From positions 3,486,001-3,550,000 of the forward strand of contig NW_024881278.1 of assembly GCF_018691265.1 (NCBI RefSeq): 64,000 nucleotides of DNA, read 5' to 3'. The position numbers and the translations under genes are program-made. Origin of the DNA: Tyto alba (Eukaryota > Chordata > Aves > Strigiformes > Tytonidae). The notes under the pieces are model-generated. The model made no database searches and was not told where the DNA came from. It worked only from the letters and a program-made list of their open reading frames with translations. This document shows, one piece after another, positions 38,261 to 51,811 of this stretch; the stretch's first letter is position 1; every line of letters begins with the position of its first letter.

Positions 38261-41163
38261 CCATCCAAATTTAGGGAAACTGTCAGGCAGCTGTTGGAGG
38301 AGTAGAGAAGGACCACTGAACACCAAGTCTCAAACAGCTTGTGCTCTTCCACTGTCTTCTCCCTCTCCCATGGAGACACCACAGCAGAAATCCACAGAGG
38401 CAGAATTGCTTTAATTAATCCCTGGCACTGCTCAGAACTGCCCCAAAACAACCCTGTGAGAATGGTCCCTCCACACCTTCCCCCAACACAGAGGCACTGC
38501 ACCAAATCTGGCGCCCAGTTCCCTGCTAGTCTCAGCTCTGAGACCAAATTTCCCACCCATGCAAAAAACTCAGCTCCTTTCCAACACTGAACACCAGTGG
38601 CACCTACTACAAAAGCTGAGAGTGAAAAGATTGGGTGTGCATGGTGGGGAAAAACATTCACCCAGTGGAGCAATTCCCCATTGCACCCAAGGAATACAAA
38701 TATTTTGCCATTCCCACTTCTGCAAGGCCAAAGGGTTTGGTGGCGAAAGTAACACAGCATTGCTGCAGATTATATTTCTACCTATGGTAATTATCATCTG
38801 TAGAATGCCGCTACTGTGTGTTTCAAAATATAACACCAAAGGGAAGCAAGAAATATTTAGCTTTAGGTTGTCAGCCAAGCCTACCACTTACAGGAGGAAT
38901 GGATAGAACAATGAGCAGAAAATATAGACGTAGTAGCTTCCTATTTTAATAACGGTTCTAATTGCTGACATTCAATAATTCATATGCAGCCACCTTTTCC
39001 TACTGTGCCAGAAGCATTGTAGGAGCTTTGAAGAGAACAGTTGCCATCCTGCACTTAGAAGTACTTTGTCTTAAAAACTACTTCGGCAAATACTTGTGTA
39101 TGAAATACCTAGAAACATACATGGCAATGTGAGCATTATGCACGCTAGGAAGTAAGCCAAACGCTGCAGGTTAAAGTAACATGCACAAGTGTACCCCATC
39201 CCTAGCTCCTGAGGCTCCCGCATTTTGCTTTGTGCTTTACAGGAACCCCAAGTCCATTTTCACAACTGACATTAGAACTGCAATTGCAGAGAAGCACATA
39301 CACACATTCACGCACAACCACCAAGGAAGTAAATATGCAAGCCGGACAGAGCATCTCGAGGGATGTTTCACAGCTAAAAGAAAGCAGAGGCAGCAGTTTA
39401 CTTCAACTCTGAAAATAATTAAAAAAATATAAAAATAGAATTAAAACTATACATGGAGCTCACAGAAAACAACCACTGGCTCTGAATCAACACAGCAGAA
39501 ATAAAATCTAAAGCAAACCTTTGTATTGCCCTTTTTCTACTTTTACAAGAGTCAACCTAAAAGCACAAGGATGTAAAAATGCTCTAATTTGGCAAAATAA
39601 TACAAAAAGTTGCATTCTGTAAAAGACCTATTGTTAGCTTTGTCACTGTTCTATTTGTCTTCAATGTCTTTTTCTAATAAAACCTAGAAGAATGAAGGGC
39701 AATATAATTATTTCTAAATCTCTATGTAAACAAAAAAGGACTGTCCCTGTCTATTGTTTAGTACAGAATTAAACATTGTATCAGTATTGAATTATTTAGG
39801 GAGTGGGATGTGTTTATGTTGACCTTACCTTCCATTGATCAACAATTTTCCATACACAGCAAATAGGAAATAGCTTGTAGGACACAAAGTTGATTTTTAT
39901 GTCAGACAAATTCACTTTTCTTTCTAAACTAAATTTGTCTAACAAACCTTATGGCCAGCCTCCAAGAGGCTTTCGTCTTCTCCTGCATTATCAGGGGGTA
40001 CCGTAAGTGATGCCAAATTGAGCTTTGTAGAATACATACCTAGGAACTACTGAAATACTATGGAAACAATCAGTCACTTATTCAAACTCCCTTTATGCTT
40101 ACAATTGACCAACTACAGCTCCTTCTGTTAGCTAAGCTCGCACTACATTTTTCTTGCATATTAACCAAAGATTACTTGGAATAATTTTTCACCTTTTTCT
40201 CTTTGATTACTAAATACCCTTCAGCCCCACAGTATCTGAGGTGCTTCTGTGAAAAGAGCACATCCTATTCTTTGCTGATGCTGTAGAAGGAAGGGGAAAC
40301 TGAGGAAAGAAAACACAGCTGACATTGTCCACCTGGTGTCTGCCTCTGTCAGCAAAGAGAAAAGAAGGGCGATGGAGACAGAGCATCCCAATAATCCCCA
40401 GGGCCCTTATCCACACACAAAAGCACACATGCACATCTGTGATGCCGTGGACTTCAGAAGGAGATCATCAGTCACGAGCACAGCGTGTAGCACAGGGCAC
40501 AGCTGGGGACCAAAGAACGTTTTTAAGCCAGTTCTTGTCTCCTGCTAAATCACCTGGTCTTCACTCCCAGTGAAGTGGAAGATTCAAGCACGACACGCTG
40601 CCCTCTACCCCCAACACCTCTGCCTCAGACTCGCCCTAACCTTTCTGTTCGGCAAGTTACCCATGACACTGGTCTTACTCTCTTCCCCACATAATACTCT
40701 TTAACACTGGCTCTCTAAACAAGGTCCTCTTATCCAACGGGGCATCGCTGCTATACTTCTCAAATACATTTATTTACAATTTCCACATATTTTTGCTTTC
40801 AAGTATTCAGCACTACGCCTTCTGGTTTCCCAAATTCTCTTTAATTAGTGCCTCCAAAAGCCTGCAGAAGTTGTGCGCAGAGAATAGAGAGCTAATATAT
40901 TCTACATATGTTTTCTTCATACAACAGCCTTCTATATATGATATATATAAAGAGTGTCTTTGCAGACCAGCATTTATTCCTCCTATCAAGAAGGATGCTT
41001 GAGTTTCATTTTCAGCCCTTACCTGTCATAATCCAAGACATATGGTTTTACCTGCAAGACCAAAAATGGACTTGAGACCACTCAGAGATTTAAAAGCTAT
41101 CCATTTTACGTTTGATGTGTTCTAGGTTGAGTTCTTTTTAAGAAAGATTAATCAATAGCAGGG

Positions 41164-41216
41164 AAAAAAACAAAAAAAAGGCAAAAAAAACCCAAACCAA
41201 ACCAAACCAAAAAACC
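41164..41216. repeat. A-rich / (AACC)n-like tract
   Basis: A runs broken by C and G, grading into CCAAA units repeated about four times. Confidence 0.85.
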
Positions 41217-43262
41217 ACAGTGGTATTTCCTTCCACTATTTGTACAAAATGGTACATGCCACTGTTCAGACTGTACATTAAAATCATCTGTATGTTTAAT
41301 ATCACCACAAAAATAAAACACAAGAGTCATAAGATATACGGGTTTCCCTTTTATACCCTTTAGTTGGCACTGGCAAATAAACCCGGTTTCGTTGCTGCTT
41401 TTCTGGGTGTGGTAAATAGTTTTTTATGTCTTCAGAAACATAACCAGAATCCAACACATGTGATGCTTTGGACTTTTGAAGGAATTCTGTATTTTGCTCT
41501 CCTTTACTTTAGCTCTGAACAGTGACTACTGTGGTCCAACATATCTACCCCATCAACCCTAACAGATGTTTACCTACATGCTGCTCTACTCTGTTATTCA
41601 GCAATTCTGCAACAGTGCTTTAATTCACTGAACCCCTGGGAGCTGGTTTTAATATTTCCCATAATTCCACAGACAGAATGCAAATTCATACACTATGGGA
41701 AAACACTGTCCTGAGAAAGGGCCAAACAACCATTTACGTAGCAGCAGTGGATTGCACGTGGTCAGTAAAACCAAGAGAGAAGAACCCATTCATGATGAAA
41801 AGCACATTATCCATGACAAGGCCAAGAACTAGTTCCAGTAGCGCTAGCCTGATGGTAACCTAGAATCAGCTTTGAATTAGTTTTCATTTCTGCAGTCAGT
41901 ATGTCTAAGAGAGGCACAGCTGGTGAAATCCTGTGATCCCAAACTAGGACAATGTTCCCATACATGTTAAGATCACCTGGATTTTCATCTGTTGTCAGAG
42001 TAGCAAATAAATACGGCATTCACTTCTACGCTCTGAATATGGTCTCAGTAACAGCAGAACAGGGAAAAAAGAAGTGGCCACGTCATTTGCTTAGTTTGAC
42101 AGCGTGCAGAAACTTTGAACTTGCTTAGCTTTTGTATCAGAACTCACTGCAGAAGCCACAGGGAAGGAACCTCTTGTGCTTCTGCACATGAAGGCAAAGC
42201 AACAAAATCTTATTCTCCACAAGCCTCCACCTAACAAACGGGCCTGATACAGCTTCCTCAATTTTTAGTCTTTTCTGTTACGTGGGAGATCCAGGGTTCT
42301 GTTACACAAAAGCTGACTATAAATATTTCTTAGCATTCAAACCCGGTGGAGAAAATAACAGCAAAACTAGATGCAACCATATTACATTCAGAATAAGATC
42401 CTGAGATATATTTCTTCATGCCTTCTAAGAAATGGAAGTATTGATCTGGCATGTTAAATTCTCACAAACCGTTGACCCATTACTCTTCTGCCAACAGCCT
42501 AGTTCTACCATATCTTTTCCTCTCCCATTAGCTCGCTGATCAACAAACAAAACCATCACACTTTTTGAAATTGCTCAGTACAATTACAGTGACAACACCG
42601 GCTCTTGCCTGCCTAAAAAATCAACTAACTGTTCAGCAAATAAGAATCACCACTGTGACTGGTACATCATTACACCAGTATACTCTTCTGATGCTCCATT
42701 TTCCCAGCTTTCTTTTAATCTTAGTGCAACTGTGATGCAAATGGGAAAGCTGAGAGCAAGAATACTTCGAACTGGTTGATTCCTGCAACAAGAAATACCG
42801 GGAATGCAAAAGTACATCATGGTACCAGCAGAGAGCCTACCTTTACTGTGCTAACTGCTCTGCTGACAGACAGAGGGGAGCATCTCTTTGAAGAGTTCTT
42901 AAGTGGTGGGAAAATGGCGCAAGAAAGTGATATGAGCAACCCAAAATCAGCCACTGAACAGAAGGGACCTATTCCTGCAATGCGGATCGATGCTGTCTCC
43001 CCTGGACCTGTCAGCTGATAGATTTACAGGGGACTACAAGATGAGAGTAAAAGCACATCAGTACAAGAGACAAACGTGCTTATAGGGATATATATATATG
43101 GGATACTTGAGCACCAAAATAAAGTATTACTCATAAAACAACTGATGCTATCAAAAGCTGTGCAGACTGCACAATCTGCCACAGGAGCTGCAAGACTATG
43201 TTGAAAGACCCCATCATATCAACTAAATTAAATAAACTGAAGTGAAACACGAGAGAAGGGTT

Positions 43263-43350
43263 AAAACAAACAAACAGAAAAAAAAAAAAAAAAAAAAAAC
43301 AAACCAAAAAACAAACAAACAAAAAAGTAACAAACCCCACAAAAACAACC
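43263..43350. repeat. Poly(A) and (AAAC)n tract
   Basis: Includes 22 uninterrupted A at 43,278-43,299, followed by AAAC/AACC units. The pattern is close to the tract at 29.5 kb. Confidence 0.9.
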
Positions 43351-45852
43351 AAAGCACTAGAACAAAAATCTACATGGTTTCTCCCTTAAAGCCCAATAAT
43401 GCAACTAGAAAAACTGAGGCCACTGCTTTTAGCAGGCTGTATAGCCAACTCGTTAATAACAAATCTTCTTTATATTTTACATCAGATGAGATTCAACTGA
43501 TACAAAATGTTATAGTGCCTGTGAAGTGTCCTGGCTGGAAAGCTGTCCAGGGATTAGAACAATTAAAGACTAGTCAGGCTCTGCCCCTTAAAGCTGATTC
43601 TACTCCAATAAAAGCACTGGATTTTTTTCTTTCAACTCTGTAAAGGATTTGGCCTTAAATTACAATAGTCTGATAGCTAAATTTACAGAACTAGCAATAC
43701 CCTGAAAATAGAGAACCTCAGAGAGAAAAGAGAGCTCATGAAAAAATAAACCTTATGGGATTATCAATTAAGATATTTTAGCTTCCAAACTTAAAATAAA
43801 TGGAAAATATGCCATATGAACCTCTGTAGATATTCAATCATTTTATTTTTATTATATTGAGACCCATAATTGCACCTGGAAGGAAGGAAAAACTGGATCA
43901 CTTCGTCCCCACTGGTCTAAAAGCACAAGTACCATCAAGAGACATACCTGACTCACTGGCAGAGGGAGCAGCAATGAGACCTGCATTAGCAAGCTTCACA
44001 TGAAAAAAATAATTAGGACAGTCAGAAAAATTTCGGAAGATTTAATTGTTCACATAGATATGAAATAAAATCCACAGCATTCTGAAAGTGTAATGAAATG
44101 ATACCTGCGTAAGGAGAGCTGAATCTAGCTGATTGTAAATACTGCCATGTATTTCATTACACACGCTAAATAAACCTACTTCTGGACCCTAACTTTATCT
44201 CCCATTGTGCACCTGATATTCAAAACTTAGGATTTGTTTTGGAAAATTTGTTTTGGACTGTACAACCCAGTTTGTAGGTAGGCTACAGAAAAATGAATCC
44301 TTCATTGAATCATGTGTGCATGCACTTTACTAGGTAAATTTGACAAATTTTAGTTTATTCCTTCTTCACAGGATTATGTGTATTTGCATAGAAATAATTT
44401 TCTAGGTAAAAACAGGACTGGCTTGACAGGAGTTAATTATGTCCCTTAAGAGAACTGAGGTGGTTATGCTGAAGAAGAGTAATTTGCCTATGGAGAATAT
44501 TTAAGTATAAAACGCAAGCAGAGACTAAGGGTCTCTACACTGAGTATTAAGCATGTATCAAAACTGACAAGGAAAAAACAAAGAAAAGCTAAAACAAAAA
44601 TATTTACAGAAGGACATAATCAAGATTCAAGTTTAAGCCTACCAACAGCTTGCTCCCATCCTGCTCTTAATTTACTAGTGCAGTCAGCTGCACCAGAATT
44701 CAGTTAATACAGACCTGTTTGCATGAGAAAGGCCTTGATGGTACTGGTTTTTGAAAAATTGTTATAAAGGAATGTTCTTGTAACAGTAATTTTATGATGG
44801 TAAATCTTGCTATAATCCTAATGGCTGCATGAAACAAAACAATACCTTCAGAAAAGCAGAAGCCATCAGCTTTCCTAATGCAGCTCATAAAATCAGTGTA
44901 TGCAAATTTCTAACAACCCTCTATTTCAGTTTTCATACATGTTAATATTCCTCATTTACAGCTCATCTAAAAAGACTAATAAATCATCTGCATTTCTGTT
45001 AAAGTAAAGCTTACAGAAAACAATTCACTGAAAAAAAGAATATTTTAAACTAAAACATGTATAAGTAAAAATGTTTCTACATTTGTAAAAAAATGAGATG
45101 AATAAATCTAAGCTACTTATTTCATTGCTTTTTCTATCTTTCCAAAGTATGTTACAAACCACACGTACCTGATACAGCCAGACCTCTAAGTGGAACAGAC
45201 ACGGTGCAAACAGTTTGTTTACCAGAGACATTTATAATTCAATTTGGAGACATTTGCAAATGTTAGCTTTCAGACTGCCCTCTTAATGGGTTCTTTAACA
45301 ACTCAGTACATGCACAGTAACTGTGGGGATATTAGGATAATCAGTCCCAGGAGTAAACTATTCCATCTAGCCTTTTACTAATGTTTAAACCTCAAAATTG
45401 TAAAAAGAGTGAGCCATTTCAAGCAACACAGACCTTCTGGTTCAAAGGAAGTCTGTCTGGTGGACATGTTCCATCAGTGATAAAAATCCAGTATCAAACG
45501 ATTTCTAAGTAATTATATCCTGAAAATTGGTTCTGATGATTGGAAAACATGGTTAGTTACTCAAATCTTTGGAGTGCAATGCAGATGTGCAATATCCCTC
45601 AAAGGAAACAAGGGAAATATTATTTGACAGGTAAAAAGCAACATTCAAATTTAGTTTGCTTTAAAATCCTTGGGTTTGGGGCTTTTTTAATAACTTTTAG
45701 CATTTTTTTAACAAGTTATTTTAAATTACTTCAACACATTCCATTTAGCAAAAGGATCAAAGTCTATTAGACTATACTGTCAAATTCCAAATAAAACCTA
45801 AAGACATCTCCAAATGTCAAAACACGGTGTCTTTTGCAACCCTGGGCTCCTT

Positions 45853-45870
45853 AAAAAAAAAAAAAAAAAA
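45853..45870. repeat. Poly(A) run
   Basis: Eighteen A. Confidence 0.85.
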
Positions 45871-45926
45871 GAGGTACTGACTTCACAGGGAAGTAGGTGA
45901 AACAAAATGCTTTTTTAAAAGAATTA

Positions 45927-46028
45927 TTAAAACAAAACAAAACAAAAAAAGAAGAAAAAAAACACACAAAAAAACCAAACCAAACCACAACAGAAAAAAA
46001 AGACCACCAAAACAAAACAAAAAACCAC
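45927..46028. repeat. (AAAAC)n / A-rich tract
   Basis: About 100 bases of AAAAC, AACC and A runs. With the run at 45,853 it makes two A-rich tracts within 200 bp. Confidence 0.9.
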
Positions 46029-46711
46029 CCAGCATTTCCAGATCCTCCTAAGGGAATTCAGGTACAAACTTCAAAAACTGGAGAGAAGAATGATTTCTTT
46101 TTCACCTTTCTGTAAAGTGTCAAAATGTAATATTAATTCTTCCCGTTCTAAGAAAATCTAAAGAGGACTACCAAGCTATTAAACTTTTCAGTGGATCATT
46201 TGTGGTATGAGTTATTAGCATAATTGGGGGCACACTTTATTCTGACCTTTGCAAAACTTTCATTTCCCAAATGTGATAGATAGAAAGTGCTTTTATAATA
46301 CCAATAATGATTATTTCCTATGGGAAACTGCCAATTATAAGTTGGTGAAAAACGCCATACCGGATGTACATTGAGAAAATGAACACACCTACCAACAGTC
46401 AGACTAATTAACGCCATTCTTCAAATATTAATAAAGATTTTCACTTCCATGAAATATAACCTGTACATTTTAGTGCAATTGCATCTTTGTCAGGTCATTC
46501 ATGCAGCAATAATAAACGTTTGATTAGCGTTTAAATACAGCATTTATGATGAACATTCACCTTGCCCTGGCAGCAAGCCAACACATGTGGGAAGCTGCTT
46601 TGACATTTAACCACTTGACTCAAATTCATATTGTTTATATCAAGTCACATCAAGTGCCAGCAAAAATACTCAGATAAGAGAAACAAACCCCTAGTGTTCT
46701 GGACACAATTC

Positions 46712-46733
46712 TTTTTTTTTTTTTAAAAAAAAA
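46712..46733. repeat. T13-A9 palindromic tract
   Basis: Thirteen T directly followed by nine A, a self-complementary sequence able to form a simple hairpin. Confidence 0.85.
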
Positions 46734-49700
46734 GGCACAAAGATCACATATAAGGGTAAGCAATAAACTGTCAAACAGCATGTGTTTTGTTTTTATAATA
46801 CTGAGTTCAGTACATTCTGCTGAGGTCACGAGTACAACAGGTAGCAGATTCAACAGGATAATTTCGAGCTCTTCTCTCACCTGCTGCCTCGTATAACCTG
46901 CTGCCAAGGTTCAGTAGCTAAAGCACACCACCAAGGAAAGAAGGGACAGAGAGGGTACAGCCTGCCAAAATTCCTCAACATACCAACTTGACAGAGGACA
47001 AGACAGCCGCCTTGCCCCCAGCCTCAGCTACCCCGCCTGCCCAGCTCGACACGTGTGCTCCAGGCGTGACAGAGCAGGAGCACATTTTAGCAACACCAGC
47101 CTTGGGCTTCTTGTTTGCCAAGCTGCTCCTACGGCAGTGGAACCATACTGCACAGAAACAGGGCAGCCTTCCAGAAAATGCACGTTTAGGGGATATGGCG
47201 AATTCAGACTCTTCAGAGGTAGCCCTGGCTTTTTAAAGCTCTCCCTGAACCCCACTGGAGGAACAGATAGAGTTGGTAGGCTGCAGAGTCGTACTAGAGA
47301 GTAAAAGAAACTCCATTAAGGAATATTCAGGACACAACTATGTGCTCTCACATCACAGAACAGGCTGCATCTCTTACCGATCCCCCATTCTGTACAGTGT
47401 TGCCTTTGCTGTATTACCTCGTATTTAAACGGCACTGGCTGTAACATATCTTTGCTTTGGTCATAACAATTTTTGAAGCAAGTTCTTAGAGTCTGAGTCC
47501 CATTTATGCTCTTGCCAATTTGCAAACCTTCACAAGATTCTATGATTCTAAGATGAAATGGACATTAAAGTGAATGTAAAAATATTTTACTACACTTTCA
47601 CAGCACCTGTAGGTTAACACAGAAGAATATTAATAACGACAAATCTGATTCCAAGTTTTATGTGACAACAGAATATACTCCATGCTGATATATCAGTGAG
47701 GAAGAGAGGAAAGCTTCTGATTTCCTTCAAAATATTCACCTGCAAACTGCCTGAACTATTTAACATTTTAAAAGGGTAAACCATCCAGTTCACTGATTGT
47801 GTATATACACAATGTACAAAGGAACAATATAAAAGAAAATAAAAAAATCAATCGAGTCCAGGCAATAAATAGCTCGAATAAGACATGTAGAAAAAGGCCA
47901 GTTAAACTAAAAGAAATAACTTAAAAAACACTTACAGAAGCTTATCTTTTAGGCTTTTCAGAATATCTTGCTAGTTGCTTTCCTACATCCTTAAAACAAA
48001 TGCATTTACACAAAAGCAGGCCACAAAGGCCTGCCTACTAAAAAGCCAACTAGTTTTCAGGCAGACAGACCCAGATGACTTGTAGACAGGCTTGTATGCC
48101 CAAATGTTTTTGATTTCCCCCTCTCGCAGTATACATTTATATTAGTGGGTCTGACAAAAGACACTATGTCGAATTAAAGATTTCACCCTGCTTAGTTCCA
48201 ACACAGCCACAGCCAAATATCATGCCAATGTTTGATATAAATCCTTCAAAGTTAAGGCAGGCAGAACTGCCTTTTTAAAGGAAAGATGGGTACCAGCTTC
48301 AGATTCAGCGAACTCAAGTTCCGATTGACTTGAACCAAAAACTTCCCTCATTAGAACTCAGGTATTAACGAATATTTGATTTGCTTTTCAGAGAGGGAGT
48401 TAAATTGCTTAGTGGACTACATGTAAGGCTCAACATATGCAAAAGCACACCTTACTGGGCAAAATACAAGACCTCTTTTATTTAGTTTTCAAAGAGAAAG
48501 TTTCGGAAATAACTTGAACAGAGTAACCAAGTACTAACGTGAGGCAGGCATGCCTGACCATCTTGCTGGAAAGGACCTACTGAATTCATAGAGCCAGCTG
48601 CTCAGCCTAGGTGAATTCAAACCAAATACAAGCCACAAGTATTTTAATAGCCAGGTTAACTGGCTTTTCTCCTCCCATAAGGTCTCTACGGATGGAAAGA
48701 CGGGGTTGCTTTCTCAAGGCTAAAATATAGCTCGCAAGAAAAAAATGACCGAATGAATTTTTGTCAGACTGAGCAACCCACCTGCTCGCAAACAGAAGCT
48801 GGATATTCGCATCTGACCATCTAGACGTGACTTAATGCAGTAAGTGAAGCACCACTTCCTTTGTATGAGAAGAGTCTGATCATCAGACCATTTATAAAAA
48901 CACTCACTGCAAAACAAGTATAAATGGTCAAAGTCTTCCAAATGTACAAACACCCAAGAACAGGATGCAGTAGATCTTGAAAAAGCAGACTATATATCAG
49001 CACAAGAATTATTTGTAATATCTAGAGCAGTTCCAGAGATGTGCTCCAAATGGCTAACCCAGACTGCAAAAGATCTCATAATGATCTTGTTTACAATCCA
49101 GATTTTCAGTCTGGTACAGATGAAACTGCAAAAAGTGCAGTTATGAAATCTAAGTAGATTTTCTTGCTACTTTTCATTGTAATGTTTAACGAGTCATATT
49201 AATTTTGAAAAGAAGAAACAGCAGTTAAAAATATAAACAACTGAAAAGTGGAATGTGTGTCGTTAAGCAGTAAACAACATTCCATATTTCTCTGTCTTTT
49301 CCCTTTGTTTTATAGCAAATAACTAACTAGACAGCGGTCTCATCACTCCACATACTGTAACTTTCAACACTTGGCACAGCAACTCTTACACACTGTGCTT
49401 CAGATCCAATATCTCAATACGTGCTTCAAAGATCTGGCAGCAGTTCTTTTGGGAGTTATTTCCTACTTTTCTGGCTTGTGCAACCTGTCGAGTTTGGAAA
49501 ATTTACACTGAGTAGATTAAGAGGATGTACACAGAGAAAGAGGAAATTATAACCACCACAATAACCATAAATGAAGTTTTACATGCAAATTTGATTTGCC
49601 ACAGATATTTCCATTGCCTGCAAGAAAACGTTTTGATGCGGAAGAGCACATGCCATCTCCGATTCCAGTTTTTACAGGTACTGCCATCAAAAAGGATTTG

Positions 49701-50749
49701 TTTGGGTAAACATCTGCCAGTGGGGTAGACTCCATAACTCTCTCACACATGCAGACTCCCAGTTCTCCAATGCAGTACTCATTTTAAGAGCAACAAAATT
49801 ACAACAGATAAGATATGAACACTAGAACAAAAGCAGGTTCTGGGAAAGCCACAGGATGATGGAGTTTTGCCTCTGATTACAATCTGTTTACTTAAACACT
49901 CAACCAAGCATTGCTCCCCTAAACCAGACCACAAATGTAATTAGAGAAAACATCCCTCTGAAATTTTCCATAGTTTTGGGGTTTGGAGAAGTTGAAAATA
50001 CTGGAAGGAAAGAAAAAAAAAAAAATCCTTTCCAAATACAATGCATTTTCTGGCAGTAATTTAGTAATTTTCTTTTTGGCTTCACCAGAAAACAGTAAGA
50101 GCTAAAGATGAATGTACTATTTGTGCACCGTAAGAAGACATGTCAGTTTAAAAGAAAATATCTACTAGGCAAGTAATCTTAGTGTATCAATAGTGGGAGT
50201 TGGTGGATAGTTTCAACAAGTGAAGAGAGTCAGAAATTAACAAAACACTTTGCCCAAACTCAGCTGTGCACCTGACTTCTTGCTTTCTTCCCCACCACAG
50301 ATGTATTTTCTACATCTGACAGTTTTATTATTACATTTCCCACTTCTATCTTGCTTCACTTATTTTGCAGGTCTGCCCATACCTTCCACATTGTTCTGTT
50401 TATTCTTTCACTCTCCATTTCTCTCTTACATATGCTTGGCCTCAGTTGAAGTCAGTGGCAGAAATCCCACTGACCTGTTTGCAAAAGAATCCCTTGGGAA
50501 CATGGAAATGACACTCACCATCTCTACCTCTAACCACCACCGCCCTTCAGCTTTCACACTGTCATCCTGTCTGAGTTTAGGCTGAGAAACTAGAAAGAGA
50601 AGAGTTTCCTCCACTCCCTTCTACTCTACTCTCTCCTTTTCCAGACACGTACTCCGGCTGGTACTTCAGCTGGTTAGTTAGAGCAGAGACTTGTGCTCTG
50701 GTTTCCTCCTGGAGACAATTTAATTCACTACTAAGGAAGAAAGTGACCC

Positions 50750-50776
50750 GGGGGGGGGAAACAAAAAAAAAGGGGG
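50750..50776. repeat. G9 / A-rich / G5 tract
   Basis: Nine G, then an A-rich stretch, then five G. This is low complexity and prone to length change and sequencing error. Confidence 0.8.
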
Positions 50777-51423
50777 TAGAGGGAACACCATAGAGAACCC
50801 AGTATGTCTTAGTGAGCTCAGCCTGCACAGAGCTAAACGGTTTGCAAAAACTCCACTTCTTCAGGTTCTACTGAGGCCTAACAATACAAGATATCATTTT
50901 GTCTCTCACATTTTCTGACCAGTTCTTCCCACACAGTCCACTTTTTCATACAAGACCAGGTCTTAGCACATTTTAAAAGAATAAGGTTCTAACTTTGGGC
51001 ACTGATGAAATATAAATTTTGCATAGAACACCACCTAAGCTTAGTTCCTTACATAACATTCTCATACCTTTTCAAAAAAGAGCAAGTAGTCTTTCCTTCC
51101 TGGAGAGTGGCAAATTAATCTTAAGCAGAAAGTTTTACATGGCAGTCACTTAAATACCCAGAGAAAAGAAAACAACCTCTCTCAGCCCAAGACAACAATT
51201 ATAAACAACCAAAATATACAGGAGCCAGGATTTGTTTCCTGCGTTTTCCTGCATTAGAAAGTCTGAAAATTCAGACATGGTTTAAGACAGACCTACCATG
51301 GAACAATGTGAGGCACTAGTCTGGTAAACTTCAAGAGTCCTCTCCAGAAGTCCACCAGTCACTCCTTCTTTCCCCACTAACCTCTGCTCTGAGAGCACAA
51401 CTGAAAATTGATTCACCTGAAAA

Positions 51424-51811
51424 ATCATAGAGTAGTTTGAGTTGGGAGGAACATGTAAAGGTCATCTAGTCCAACCCCCCCTGCAGTGAGCAGGGACATC
51501 TTCAACTCGATCAGGTTGCTCAAAGCCCTGTCCAACGTGACCTTGAATGTTTCCAGGGATGGGGCATCTGCCACCTCTCCAGGCAACTCTGACAGCCAGT
51601 GTTTCACCACCATCGTCATAAAAAATTTATTCCTTACATCTAGTCTACGTCTACCCTCTTCTAGTTTAAAACCATCAGCCCTCGTCATGTTGCAACAGGC
51701 TCTACTAAAAAGTCTGTCCCCATCTTGCTTGCAAGTCCCCTTAAGTATTGAAAGGCCACAATAAGGTCTCCCCAGAGCCTTCTATTCTCCAGGTTAAAAA
51801 CAACCTTCTAG
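51424..51811 (-). mobile_element. CR1 LINE 3' end
   Basis: Read on the minus strand, this is the last part of CR1 ORF2 and the 3'UTR. The plus-strand text begins AATCATAGAGTAG, the complement of the CR1 terminal ATTCTATGATT-type repeat. It then runs through the characteristic CATCTAGTCCAACCCCCC, TTGCTCAAAGCCC and CAGGGATGGGGCATC words and ends at CTTCTATTCTCCAGG near 51,795-51,811. About 390 bp remain of a roughly 4.5-kb element, the usual 5' truncation. Divergence from the family pattern is visible throughout, so the copy is old. The open frames on either strand here are remnants or shadows. Confidence 0.9.

Larger units (their letters stand above)
27824..51423. other. Long stretch of unique AT-rich sequence, no gene recognised
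   Basis: No gene or transposon is recognised over about 23.6 kb. It holds the A-rich tracts listed separately, a T-rich 3'UTR-like block at 34,930-36,250, and a relatively GC-rich, stop-poor block at 38,100-38,760. Open frames stay under 175 codons and resemble no known protein. The plus strand is again richer in A and C than in T and G. Intron or intergenic space is the most likely reading. Confidence 0.65.

Noticed and set aside
47536..47552. ATTCTATGATTCTAAG, resembling the CR1 terminal repeat
   Set aside because: No CR1 3'UTR sequence lies on either side, and a 16-base match alone is not enough.
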